34,691 bases of DNA from Candidatus Rokuibacteriota bacterium (GTDB taxonomy: Bacteria > Methylomirabilota > Methylomirabilia > Rokubacteriales > CSP1-6): assembly GCA_003220435.1 (NCBI GenBank), contig QHSL01000030.1:1-34691 (forward strand), in the 5' to 3' direction. The position numbers were made by a program, and so were the translations under genes. Positions 16,502 to 24,851 of this stretch are shown here, piece after piece. The notes beneath the pieces were generated by a model. It had not been told where the DNA came from. It ran no database searches and worked only from the letters and a program-made list of their open reading frames with translations. The first letter of the stretch is position 1, and the number at the start of each line of letters is the position of its first letter.

Positions 16502-16987
16502 GTGCGGCGGATGGTCGCCGGCCTCGAGGCCGCGGGGGTGACGCTGGCGGCCTCGGTGCCCGACACCTGGATCGGGCGGCTGATGCAGACCGTCCGCGCG
16601 TCGGCGAAGATCCGTGCGGTCGACGTCGCCCGCGAGGAAGAAGCGGTGGCGATCGCCTGCGGGGCCAGCCTCGCCGGCGGGCGCGGCGCCGTGCTGATCC
16701 AGAATGCCGGCCTCCTGAACTGCGGCGGCGTCCTGGCCGGGCTCGTCGAGCTCTACCGGATCCCCTGCTTCTTCATCGTGTCCTACCGGGGCGACGGGCG
16801 CGATCCGATCTACTACCACGCCCCGAAGGGACGCGTAACCGAGGCGACGCTGGGCGCCTGGCGGCTGCCCTACGCGCTGGCCGACCGCGCCGAGGACCTC
16901 GCGGCCCAGGTGGCCCGCGGCGTGCAGCTCGCGCACGATTCGCGCGGCCCCTACGTCCTGCTGATCACCGGCGGGGACCTCGAGTGA
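16502..16987 (+). CDS. Sulfopyruvate-decarboxylase-like alpha subunit (TPP PYR domain)
   Basis: A protein of about 161 residues carrying only the PYR half of a TPP-dependent decarboxylase. It contains the start of the domain (MVAGLEAAGVTLAASVPDTW), the cofactor-activating Glu in DVAREEEAVAIACGASLAGG, and QNAGLLNCGGVLAGLVELYR. Size and motifs fit ComD-like alpha subunits of sulfopyruvate decarboxylase or the N-terminal half of phosphonopyruvate decarboxylase. It must pair with the PP-domain protein encoded next, whose start overlaps its stop by 4 bases (GTGA). The start is uncertain: GTG 16502 or ATG 16511. No coenzyme M or phosphonate genes are nearby, so the 2-oxo acid substrate is open. Confidence 0.82.
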   Translation: MRRMVAGLEAAGVTLAASVPDTWIGRLMQTVRASAKIRAVDVAREEEAVAIACGASLAGGRGAVLIQNAGLLNCGGVLAGLVELYRIPCFFIVSYRGDGRDPIYYHAPKGRVTEATLGAWRLPYALADRAEDLAAQVARGVQLAHDSRGPYVLLITGGDLE

Positions 16988-17541
16988 TCCCCCGCAAGGC
17001 GTTCCTCGAGGGGCTCGTGGCGATGCTCACGCCGCGCGACGTCCTCGTCTCCTGCCTCGGCGCCAACGCGCGCTACCTGCCCCACCTCGCGGTACCCGCG
17101 CCCTGCTTCGCGCTGTGCGATTCGATGGGCGCGGCGATCCCGCTCGCGCTCGGCATGGCGCTGCAGCGGCCGGATCGCCACGTGATCGCGCTGGAGGGCG
17201 ACGGCTCGCTGATGATGAGCCCGAACGTGCTGGCGACGGTCGCCGCCGCTCGGCCTGCGAATCTCACCGCGTTGCTCTGGGTGAATCGCCACTACGAGTC
17301 CTCGGGCGGCCAGACGTTGCCGGCGGCACCGCTCGACTGGGTCGGGCTCGCGCGCGGCATGGGCCTCGGTCACGTCGAGGCGGTCGCCGACCTTCTGGCG
17401 CTTCGCGCGGCGTACCCGCGCGCTCGGGACGCGCGCGCGCCGGCGCTGCTGGTGCTCGACGTCGCGTTCGACCCGCACGAGGAGATTCCACCGTACTCCG
17501 AGCGGCCGGACGAGATCCGCGCCCGGTTCAGGGTGGGGTAA
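16984..17541 (+). CDS. Sulfopyruvate-decarboxylase-like beta subunit (TPP PP domain)
   Basis: A 185-residue protein with the PP half of the same enzyme. It has CDSMGAAIPLALGMALQRPD, then the TPP/Mg motif EGDGSLMMSPNVLATVAAA ending in LLWVNRHYESSGG (the usual NN at the end of the motif is VN-RHYES here), and a short C-terminal part with PPYSERPDEIRARF. Together with the alpha subunit it would decarboxylate a 2-oxo acid such as sulfopyruvate or 3-phosphonopyruvate to the aldehyde. Starting at GTG 16984 gives a 4-base overlap with the alpha gene. The following 189-base gap (17542-17730) holds no gene that I can support. Confidence 0.83.
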   Translation: MIPRKAFLEGLVAMLTPRDVLVSCLGANARYLPHLAVPAPCFALCDSMGAAIPLALGMALQRPDRHVIALEGDGSLMMSPNVLATVAAARPANLTALLWVNRHYESSGGQTLPAAPLDWVGLARGMGLGHVEAVADLLALRAAYPRARDARAPALLVLDVAFDPHEEIPPYSERPDEIRARFRVG

Positions 17542-17730
17542 CTCACGCCGACGGCGTGCGCGTGGGCCGCGCGTTCGCGGCTCCAGGAGCTTGACGGATC
17601 CGAACACGCGCTCGATGTCGTCGCGATACTTCGGAAAGTAGCCGGCCTGTTGACCGCCTCCCCCGGCCTGGGGCAAGCTTCCGGAGCCGGCGCGGCCCCG
17701 CGACACCGCGCCACCAGAGAGGAAGCGCTG

Positions 17731-19728
17731 ATGCGCGTGGGCGTGGACGTCGGCGGCACCTTCACCGACCTCGTGGCCTGGGACGGCGCCGGTCGGATGA
17801 GCGCGCTGAAGGTGCCGACCACGCCCGACAATCCGGCGGGCGGCGTCCTCAGCGGCCTGGCCGCGGTCGCGCGCGCCGCCGGGCCGTGCGCATCGCTCGC
17901 CCACGGGACCACGCTGGTCACCAACGCGATCGTCGAGCGGCGCGTCGGCGCGGTCGGTCTCGTCACCACACGCGGATTCCGCGACGTGCTCGAGATCGGC
18001 CGCATGAGCCGGACGCACCTCTACCGGCTCGATCTGCCGGCCAAGCCGGAGCCCCTCGTGCCGCGGGAGCTCCGCGCCGAGGTGAGCGAGCGCGTCAGTG
18101 CCGACGGCTCGGTGCTCTCCGCGCTCGAGCTCGGGGAGCTCCCCGCGATCATCAGGCACTTTCAACGCGAGGGGGTGGAGAGCGTGGCGATCTGCCTTCT
18201 CCACGCCTACGCGAACCCCGCGCACGAGCAGGCGCTCCGCCTGGCGCTCGCCCAGCACTTTCCGTTCGTGTCGGTCTCGAGCGAGATCAACGCCGAGTTC
18301 CGCGAATACGAGCGTACGTCCACGACGGTGCTCAATGCGGCGGTCATGCCGCTCGCCGCGCGGTACCTCGACGACCTGGCGGCGCGCCTCGCCGCGGGCG
18401 GGCGCGCGGTGCCCGTTCATCTCCTGCACTCCGCCGGCGGCATGATGTCCGTCGACGCCGCCCGGGCGCGGCCGCTCACGATGGCCATGTCCGGGCCCGC
18501 GGCCGGCGTGGCGGCGGCCGCATTCCTTTCGCGCTCGCTCGGCCTGTCGCGCGCGCTCGCATTCGACATGGGCGGCACCACCACCGACGTGTGCCTCGTC
18601 GCCGACGGCGTGCCGGAAACCGCGCGCCAGCGCAAGCTCGGCGACTATCCCGTGCGGCTGCCGGCGGTCGCCGTCGAGTCGATCGGCGCTGGCGGCGGGT
18701 CGGTCGCCTGGATCGAGACGACCGGAGGGCTCAAGGTCGGGCCGCGAAGCGCCGGCGCGGCGCCCGGCCCCGCGTGCTACGGCCTCGGCGGCCACGAGCC
18801 CACGGTGAGCGACGCCAACCTGATCCTCGGGTACCTCAACCCCGAGCGGATCTACGGCGGATCGATCCGCCTCGATCGCGGCCGGGCCGAAGCGGCCCTC
18901 GATCCGCTCCGCCGTCGCTTCGGCCTCTCGCTGCTCGACGCCGCGTACGCGGTCGTCGAGGTCGCCAACGCCAACATGCAGCGCGCGCTCCGGCTCGTCT
19001 CCGTGCAGCGCGGCTACGACCTGCGCGAGTTCACGCTGATCGCCTACGGCGGCGCCGGGCCGGTGCACGCGGGCGCTCTGGCGCGTGAGGCCGGGATCTC
19101 GCGCATCGTGGTGCCCGCGCACTCCGGTGCCTTCTCGGCGCTCGGGTGCCTGGTCTCGCCGCTCCGCTACGACGCGGTGCAGACGTATCGGATCCGGCTC
19201 GAGGCCTGGGACGGCACACTCGTCGCCGACCGCTTCCGTAGCCTCGAGGCGCAGTGTCAGGCGCCACTCCTCGACGAGGGCCATGCCGCCGACGGCGTGC
19301 TCGTCAGGCGGAGCGCCGATCTCCGCTACGCCGGGCAGAACTACGATCTCGAGATCGACGTCGGCGGCGGCCCTGACGCGCTGCGCGCGGCCTTCGAGCA
19401 CCGCCACCGCCAGCTCTACGGCTACGCGACCGGCGAGAGCGTCGAGTGCGTCAACCTCCGGGTGACGGCCCAGCTGGTCCGAGACGACGTCGCGCTGCCG
19501 CACGCCGCCGGCTCCACGGCCGCGTCTGCCGCCGACACGCTGCGCGCCTACTTCCGCGAGACCGGGCCCGTCACGATGCCGCGCTACGAGCGCGCCTCGC
19601 TGGCCACGAGCCAGACGATCGCGGGCCCGGCGCTGGTCGAGGACGAGTGGTCCACGACGCTCGTCTATCCGGGCCAGCGCTGCCACGCCGACCGGCGCGG
19701 CAACCTTCTGATCGAGGCCGGCGCATGA
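17731..19728 (+). CDS. hyuA: Hydantoinase/oxoprolinase subunit A (ATP-dependent amidohydrolase)
   Basis: A 665-residue protein of the HyuA / oxoprolinase-A family with an actin-like ATPase fold. The N-terminus is MRVGVDVGGTFTDLVAW (phosphate loop), followed by HGTTLVTNAIVERR, GFRDVLEIGR, SAGGMMSVDAARARP, the second phosphate loop FDMGGTTTDVCLVADG, and YGGAGPVHAGALAREAG. With HyuB it hydrolyses a cyclic amide or imide at the cost of ATP, as in 5-oxoprolinase, N-methylhydantoinase and caprolactamase; relatives also form acetone and acetophenone carboxylases. The ATG at 17731 has GAGAGGAAG upstream and places the phosphate loop at residue 5, as is normal. It overlaps hyuB by 4 bases (ATGA). Confidence 0.93.
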   Translation: MRVGVDVGGTFTDLVAWDGAGRMSALKVPTTPDNPAGGVLSGLAAVARAAGPCASLAHGTTLVTNAIVERRVGAVGLVTTRGFRDVLEIGRMSRTHLYRLDLPAKPEPLVPRELRAEVSERVSADGSVLSALELGELPAIIRHFQREGVESVAICLLHAYANPAHEQALRLALAQHFPFVSVSSEINAEFREYERTSTTVLNAAVMPLAARYLDDLAARLAAGGRAVPVHLLHSAGGMMSVDAARARPLTMAMSGPAAGVAAAAFLSRSLGLSRALAFDMGGTTTDVCLVADGVPETARQRKLGDYPVRLPAVAVESIGAGGGSVAWIETTGGLKVGPRSAGAAPGPACYGLGGHEPTVSDANLILGYLNPERIYGGSIRLDRGRAEAALDPLRRRFGLSLLDAAYAVVEVANANMQRALRLVSVQRGYDLREFTLIAYGGAGPVHAGALAREAGISRIVVPAHSGAFSALGCLVSPLRYDAVQTYRIRLEAWDGTLVADRFRSLEAQCQAPLLDEGHAADGVLVRRSADLRYAGQNYDLEIDVGGGPDALRAAFEHRHRQLYGYATGESVECVNLRVTAQLVRDDVALPHAAGSTAASAADTLRAYFRETGPVTMPRYERASLATSQTIAGPALVEDEWSTTLVYPGQRCHADRRGNLLIEAGA

Positions 19729-21350
19729 GCCTCCACCCGGCCACGCTCGAGGTCGTGCGCAACGCGCTGTACGCGATCGCGGAGGAGATGAGCGTGATCG
19801 TCATGCGCTCGGCGCGCTCGCCGCTGCTCAAGGAGGCGGGCGATCTGTCGTCGGCACTGACCGACGCCGAGGGGCGCTTGATCGCCCAGGGGCGCGACAT
19901 CCCGATTCACCTCGGCGTGATGGGGTTCACGGTCAAGGAGCTCCTCAAGCGCGTGCCGCCCGAGCGAATGCGCGAGGGCGACGTGTGGTTTCTCAACCTG
20001 CCCGAGGTGGGCGGCAACCACCTGCCCGACGTGAAGGCGGTGCGGCCGGTGTTCGTGGACGGACGGCTGGTCGCCTTCGCGATCAACCTCGCCCACTGGG
20101 CGGACATCGGCGGCGCCGTGCCGGGCAGCTACGTGCCGTCGGCAACCGAGTGCTACCAGGAAGGGCTCCGCATCGCGCCGATCCGACTGTTCGCAGCCGA
20201 TGGACCGCAGCGCGACGCGCTCGACCTCGTGCTGGCCAATCTGCGTGGGCGTGACGAGCGCGAGGGCGATATCTTTGCGCAGTTCGCCGCCAACGACGTC
20301 GCCGCCCGCCGGCTGCAGGAGCTCTTCGCTCGCCACGGCGCGGGCACGATCAGCGCCTGCTTCGAGCGGCTCCACGCCGAGTCCGAGACCCAGATGCGAG
20401 CGGCCATCCGCGCGCTTCCGGACGGCGTCTGGGAGGGCGAGGACTGGGTCGACGACGACGGCGTCGACGACCGGCCCCTCCGGATCCACGTGCGGGTGGA
20501 GATCGCTGGAGACGAGGCGCGCTTCGACTTCACGGGCACGGCGCCGCAGGCGCGCGGCCCGGTGAACACGACGTACTACATCGCGTGCTCGGCGGTCTAC
20601 TACGCGATGAAGGCGCTCATCGCGCCGGACGTCCCGCCCAACGACGGCTGTTACCGGCCGCTGCACGTTCACGTGCCGCCCGGCACCGTCCTGAGCGCGG
20701 ATCCGGATCGTCCTGTCGTCGGCGGTAACCACGAGACGTCGCAGCGGGTCGTCGACGCGATCATCAAGGCGCTGGCGCCGCTCTTGCCCGATCGCGTCGT
20801 CGCCGGCGGGCCCACGACCTCCGGCGTCCTGATCTTCGGCGCGCGGCAGCCCGACGGGCGGTGGACGATTCTCTACGAGGTCCACGGCGGGGGCGAGGGC
20901 GCCACCGCCGCGAAGGACGGCGCCTCGGCGGTGCGCGTCCACATGTCCAACGTCATGAACACGCCGATCGAGGTCATCGAGGGCGAGTACCCGCTCGTGA
21001 TCGAGGAGCAGGCGCTCCGCCTCGGCTCCGGCGGCGACGGCGCCCACCGCGGCGGCCTCGGATTCCGGCGCGCCTACCGGATCCTGGCGCCGGAGCTCAC
21101 GCTCACGAGCATGCTCGACCGGCGCGTGGTGCCGCCGTACGGCCTCGCCGGCGGCGGCGACGGCGCCCCCTTCCGCATCACGCTGAACCCCGGACCGCGC
21201 GAGCGCGTCATCCGGGGCAAGGAGACGGTGCGCCTCGCCGCCAACGATCTGGTCGTGATCGAGACGTGCGGGGGCGGCGGCTACGGGCCGCCGGCCGGGC
21301 GTTCCGCCGATGCAACAACGCGCGAGGGCGCGGAGGATCCCACAGGATGA
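19725..21350 (+). CDS. hyuB: Hydantoinase/oxoprolinase subunit B
   Basis: A 541-residue HyuB-family subunit. Typical landmarks are HPATLEVVRNALYAIAEEMS, MRSARSPLLKEAGDLSSAL, ARGRDIPIHLG-type sequence (here AQGRDIPIHLGVMGF), LNLPEVGGNHLPDVKAVRPV, HWADIGGAVPGSY, FDFTGTAPQARGPVNTTYY, GGNHETSQRVVDAI, and the Gly-rich end GSGGDGAHRGGLG and ETCGGGGYGPP. The GGNHLPD motif is the place of the metal-binding DP/H residues in the family. It works with HyuA; the pair is cytoplasmic. It overlaps hyuA before it and the SDR after it by 4 bases each (ATGA both times), so the three are surely one transcript. Confidence 0.93.
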   Translation: MSLHPATLEVVRNALYAIAEEMSVIVMRSARSPLLKEAGDLSSALTDAEGRLIAQGRDIPIHLGVMGFTVKELLKRVPPERMREGDVWFLNLPEVGGNHLPDVKAVRPVFVDGRLVAFAINLAHWADIGGAVPGSYVPSATECYQEGLRIAPIRLFAADGPQRDALDLVLANLRGRDEREGDIFAQFAANDVAARRLQELFARHGAGTISACFERLHAESETQMRAAIRALPDGVWEGEDWVDDDGVDDRPLRIHVRVEIAGDEARFDFTGTAPQARGPVNTTYYIACSAVYYAMKALIAPDVPPNDGCYRPLHVHVPPGTVLSADPDRPVVGGNHETSQRVVDAIIKALAPLLPDRVVAGGPTTSGVLIFGARQPDGRWTILYEVHGGGEGATAAKDGASAVRVHMSNVMNTPIEVIEGEYPLVIEEQALRLGSGGDGAHRGGLGFRRAYRILAPELTLTSMLDRRVVPPYGLAGGGDGAPFRITLNPGPRERVIRGKETVRLAANDLVVIETCGGGGYGPPAGRSADATTREGAEDPTG

Positions 21351-22084
21351 AGCTCGCCGACCGGATCGCTATCGTCACCGGCGCCGCCAAGGGCATGGGC
21401 CGCGACATCTGTCTGACGCTCGCCCGCGAGGGCGCGCACTTGACGCTTGCCGCGCGCGAGCCGGCGCCGCTCGAGGCGCTGGCCCGCGAGGTCGAGGCCA
21501 TCGGCCGCCGCGCGCTCGTGGTCCCCACCGACGTCACCGACGAGCCGGCGGTCGAGCGCATGGTCGCCCGCGCGCGGGCGACCTTCGGGCGCATCGACAT
21601 CCTCGTCAACGCGGCCGGCATCACCGGGCCCATCGAGACGCCGGTCTGGGAGATCAAGGCCGACGACTTCGACCAGGTCATCGCGGTGAACCTGCGCGGG
21701 ACGTTCCTGCCGACCAAGCACGTGCTGCCGGGGATGATCCAGCAGCGCTCCGGCAAGATCGTGAACATCAGCGGCACCTCGGGTCTCCGAGGCTACAAGA
21801 ACCGCGCCGCCTACTCGTCCTCGAAGTGGGCGCTCCGTGGCTTCACCCGCACCGTCGCCCTCGAGGCGGGTCCGTACAACGTCAACGACAAGCTGTGCCG
21901 CGAGAAAGCGCGCAAGCGCGGCTGGACGCCCGAGCGCGTCTACCAGGAATACGTGGACGAGATGGCGCTCAAGCGCGTGACCATCGCGCAGGACATCGCC
22001 AACGCCGTGCTCTTCCTCGTCTCCGACGAGGCGTCGAACATGACGGGGCAGTCGGTGACGGTCGACGGCGGCTGGGATGTGTAG
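21347..22084 (+). CDS. SDR family oxidoreductase with a shortened substrate loop
   Basis: A 245-residue short-chain dehydrogenase. It has TGAAKGMG (cofactor loop), TDVTD, LVNAAG, NISGTSG (Ser) and the pair Tyr156/Lys160 in AYSSSKWAL, and ends in MTGQSVTVDGGWDV. After GPYNVN (residues 175-180) the sequence goes straight to DKLCREKARKRG. The usual segment with the PG motif that caps the nicotinamide and starts the substrate loop (VNxxCPGxxxG) is missing, a loss of roughly 14 residues without a frame change. The enzyme may be impaired or have an altered pocket. It starts inside the end of hyuB (ATGA) and ends 45 bases before the Mo-hydroxylase large subunit, so it belongs to the same operon. Confidence 0.88.
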   Translation: MKLADRIAIVTGAAKGMGRDICLTLAREGAHLTLAAREPAPLEALAREVEAIGRRALVVPTDVTDEPAVERMVARARATFGRIDILVNAAGITGPIETPVWEIKADDFDQVIAVNLRGTFLPTKHVLPGMIQQRSGKIVNISGTSGLRGYKNRAAYSSSKWALRGFTRTVALEAGPYNVNDKLCREKARKRGWTPERVYQEYVDEMALKRVTIAQDIANAVLFLVSDEASNMTGQSVTVDGGWDV

Positions 22085-22129
22085 CCGGGGGCGGCGACTC
22101 TCGGCTGGGCCGGCGACGAGGCGAGCGGC

Positions 22130-24376
22130 GTGGCGTACCGGGTGATCGGCACGAGCCCGGCGCGGGCCGACGCGTGGGAGAAAGTGCGCGGCCGGCCGAT
22201 CTACGCCGGCGACCTCACGGTCGCCGGCATGCTCCACGGCCGGATCGTGCGAAGCCCGTACGCCTCGGCACGCATCGCGCGGCTCGACACCCGCGCCGCC
22301 CGGGCGCTGCCCGGCGTGGTCGCGGTCCTCACCGCCGCCGACGTGCCGCGCAACGAGCTGCGCATGGAGCTGCCGGGGCGCATGGCCGAGGCCACCGCCG
22401 GTGCCGTGCTGGCGACCCAGCCCGTCCTCGCCGCCGATCGCGTCCGCTTCCAGGGCGAGCCGGTGGCGGCGATCGCTGCCGAGACGCCCGAGATCGCCGC
22501 GGCCGCCGCCGACCTCGTCGAGGCCGAGTACGAGGAGCTGCCGGGCGTGTACGATCCGCTCGCCGCGCTCGAGCCCGGCGCGCCGGCGGTCCACGACGGC
22601 GGAAACGTCCTCCGTCGCTGGCACCTGCGCTCGGGCGACGCCGGGCGCGGCTTTCGCGACGCCGCCGTGGTCGTCGAGAACACGTACCGGACGCCGTTCG
22701 TCGACCACGTCTATCTGGAGACCGAGACCGGCCTCGGCTGGATCGACGCCGAGGGCGTGCTGGTGCTGCGCGTGAGCACCCAGGTGCTCGAGCACTACCG
22801 CGACGTGGCCGAGATCCTCCAGCTCGGCGGCTTCGGCGGCAAGGAGGACGTGACCGTCGAGTGCCTGCTGGGGCTCCTGGTCTGGACGACGCGCCGGCCG
22901 GTGCAGCTCGTGTTCTCGCGCGAAGAATCCTTCATCGGCCATGGCAAGCGCCATCCGTACGTGATGCGCTATCGCACCGGCGCCACGCGCGACGGCACGC
23001 TGACCGCCGTGGAGGCCGAGCTGATCTCCGACTCCGGCGCCTACGCCGCGCTCTCGCCGTGGGTGTTGCTCTACAGCCTGGTGACCGCCACCGGGCCGTA
23101 TCGCGTGCCGCACATGAAGGTCGACGCGACCACCGTCTACACGAACAATCCGGTGGCGAGCGCCTATCGCTGCTTCGGCTCGATCCAGACCTGCCTGGCC
23201 TACGAGGGCCAGATGGACGCGCTCGCCACGGCGCTGGCGATCGATCCGCTCGCGCTGCGCGAGAAGAACTTCCTCCGCAAGGGCGACGCGCTCGCCACCG
23301 GTCAGGTGCTCGAGACCGAGCCGCGGTTGGCGGAAACGATGCGCCGCGCATGGGCAGGGCTGGGCGAGCCGCGAGCGCCGCGGCGTCCAACCCGCGTCGG
23401 CCGCGCCGTCGCCGCCTCGTTCACGCCGTACGGCCGGATGTGCTGGACGCGCGACTCGGCGAGCGCCTGGGTCGGCATGGAGCTCGACGGCACCGCCGTC
23501 GTCCGCTGCGCGGCGCCCGACGTGGGCGGCGGGCAGACGTCGTCGCTCTGTGCGATCACGGCGGAGGTGCTCGGTCTCGACCCCGCGCAGGTCGTGGCGG
23601 TCGGGCGCGACAGCCACCTTACTCCGCGGGCCGGCACGACGACCGCGACGCGCCAGCTCTTGATGTCGGGCAACGCCGTGCTCGCCGCGGCGCGGGAACT
23701 GCGTCGCCACCTGGTCGCGGCCGCCGCGTCATTGCTGGAGGCCGCGTCCGGCGACGTCGAGCTGGCCGACGGCCGCGCGTTCGTCCGCGGCGCGCCCCGC
23801 CGCGCGCTGGCGATGGCGAGCGTCGTGAAAGGCGCGATCGCCGAAGGCCGGCCCGTGCAGGCGCTGGAGAAATACGACGCGCCCTCGGCGCCGACGATCG
23901 ACCCGCTCACCGGACAGGGCAAGGCCTTCAACGACTACACGTTCGGCACCCACGCGATCGAAGTCGAGGTCGACGAGGAAACCGGCCGCACGCGCGTGAG
24001 CCGCCTCGTGGCCTGCTTCGACGCCGGGCGCGTCATCAACCGCGCGAGCGCCGAGGGCCAGCTCGAGGGCGGCGCGGTCCAGGGGCTCGGCTACGCGCTC
24101 ATGGAGGAGATCGCGCTGGAGAACGGCGTCAGCAAGAACCCGCACCTGCTGGACTACCGGATCCCGACCTCGCTCGACGTTCCCCCGATCGAGACCGTGC
24201 TGCTCGAGTCCGGCGACGGGCTGGGGCCGTTCGGCGCCAAGGGCCTCGGGGAGCCGTCGATGACGCCGAGCATCGCCGCGGTGGCCAACGCGGTCTCGAG
24301 CGCGGTGGCCTCGCGCGTGACGGACCTGCCGATCACCTCCGAGCGCGTCCGCGCCGCGATCCGCGCGAGGGCGTAG
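22130..24376 (+). CDS. Xanthine-dehydrogenase-family molybdopterin-binding subunit
   Basis: A 748-residue large subunit of a molybdenum hydroxylase. Landmarks: a/b-hammerhead start DAWEKVRGRPIYAGDL, VAAIAAETPEIAAAAADLV, LGGFGGKEDVTVE (molybdopterin contact), YRCFGSIQT, AAPDVGGGQTSS, ARAGTTTATRQ-type region (here PRAGTTTATRQLLMSGN), and FGAKGLGEPSMTP with the catalytic Glu. It hydroxylates a substrate carbon with water-derived oxygen. Two oddities: the stretch between VSTQ and GGFGGK is about 13 residues shorter than usual, and the common RGFG is RCFG, placing Cys348 where CO dehydrogenase has its copper-binding Cys (motif AYRCFGS here, AYRCSFR in CoxL). The rest does not fit CoxL form I. The start GTG at 22130 follows the SDR by 45 bases. 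Confidence 0.92.
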   Translation: MAYRVIGTSPARADAWEKVRGRPIYAGDLTVAGMLHGRIVRSPYASARIARLDTRAARALPGVVAVLTAADVPRNELRMELPGRMAEATAGAVLATQPVLAADRVRFQGEPVAAIAAETPEIAAAAADLVEAEYEELPGVYDPLAALEPGAPAVHDGGNVLRRWHLRSGDAGRGFRDAAVVVENTYRTPFVDHVYLETETGLGWIDAEGVLVLRVSTQVLEHYRDVAEILQLGGFGGKEDVTVECLLGLLVWTTRRPVQLVFSREESFIGHGKRHPYVMRYRTGATRDGTLTAVEAELISDSGAYAALSPWVLLYSLVTATGPYRVPHMKVDATTVYTNNPVASAYRCFGSIQTCLAYEGQMDALATALAIDPLALREKNFLRKGDALATGQVLETEPRLAETMRRAWAGLGEPRAPRRPTRVGRAVAASFTPYGRMCWTRDSASAWVGMELDGTAVVRCAAPDVGGGQTSSLCAITAEVLGLDPAQVVAVGRDSHLTPRAGTTTATRQLLMSGNAVLAAARELRRHLVAAAASLLEAASGDVELADGRAFVRGAPRRALAMASVVKGAIAEGRPVQALEKYDAPSAPTIDPLTGQGKAFNDYTFGTHAIEVEVDEETGRTRVSRLVACFDAGRVINRASAEGQLEGGAVQGLGYALMEEIALENGVSKNPHLLDYRIPTSLDVPPIETVLLESGDGLGPFGAKGLGEPSMTPSIAAVANAVSSAVASRVTDLPITSERVRAAIRARA

Positions 24377-24379
24377 CTC

Positions 24380-24835
24380 GTGCCCCTGTTCGAGGAGGAG
24401 TTCACCGTCGACGGCACGGCCGAAGCCGTCTGGGATTTCCTCCTCGACCCCAAGCGTTTGGCGCCGTGCATGCCCGGCTGCGAGAGCGTCGAAGTGGAGG
24501 ACTCGACCACCTATCGCGTGCGCCTGACCGTCAAGGTCGGGCTCCTATCGACCACGCAGAGCTTACGGATCACGATCACCGAGGCGGATCGGCCACGACA
24601 TCTGGTCTCGGTGGGCCACGGTGACGACCGGAAGCTCGCCAGCCAGGTGGAGGTGCGGAGCACGCTCGATCTCGAGCCCGCCTCCGCGACCGCCACGCGG
24701 GTGCGTTACCGCAGCGACGTGCGCGTGCTGGGGCGACTCGGCGCCGTCGGCGACGCGGTGATGAAGGTCAAGGCCAAGCAGCTCGCGAGCGAGTTCGCCG
24801 CCAACGTGCGCGCCGCGATCGGGCGGCCCGCATGA
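24380..24835 (+). CDS. coxG: CoxG-like SRPBCC protein
   Basis: A 151-residue member of the CoxG/SRPBCC family: FTVDGTAEAVWDFLLDPKRLAPCMPGCESVE is a clear CoxG start, with the PGCE motif intact, followed by a beta-rich core and the C-terminal helix VKAKQLASEFAANVRAAI. CoxG proteins accompany CO dehydrogenase and related Mo hydroxylases; they bind a hydrophobic ligand and help link the enzyme to the membrane or to quinone. The usual C-terminal membrane-binding tail of long CoxG forms is absent, so this is a short form. GTG 24380 lies 3 bases after the large-subunit stop; the next gene follows 16 bases later. Confidence 0.88.
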   Translation: MPLFEEEFTVDGTAEAVWDFLLDPKRLAPCMPGCESVEVEDSTTYRVRLTVKVGLLSTTQSLRITITEADRPRHLVSVGHGDDRKLASQVEVRSTLDLEPASATATRVRYRSDVRVLGRLGAVGDAVMKVKAKQLASEFAANVRAAIGRPA

Positions 24836-24851
24836 AGGAGGGGACGTCCGC

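Noticed and set aside
17580-17655. A - strand peptide (GYFPKYRDDIERVFGSVK) in the gap before hyuA that looks less random than its surroundings
   Set aside because: I cannot match it to a family, it has no start or stop in sensible places, and its codons do not follow the local GC3 pattern. At most an old gene remnant.
16951-19686. Very long - strand frame (911 codons) opposite the split TPP enzyme and hyuA
   Set aside because: It is antisense to clearly conserved genes, is rich in Arg/Asp/Ala/Gly in the way of reversed GC-rich codons, and shows no domain.
21310-24624. Very long + strand frame (1104 codons) in another frame of the SDR and Mo subunit
   Set aside because: Low-complexity Arg/Gly/Ala translation; the other frame carries recognisable SDR and molybdopterin motifs.
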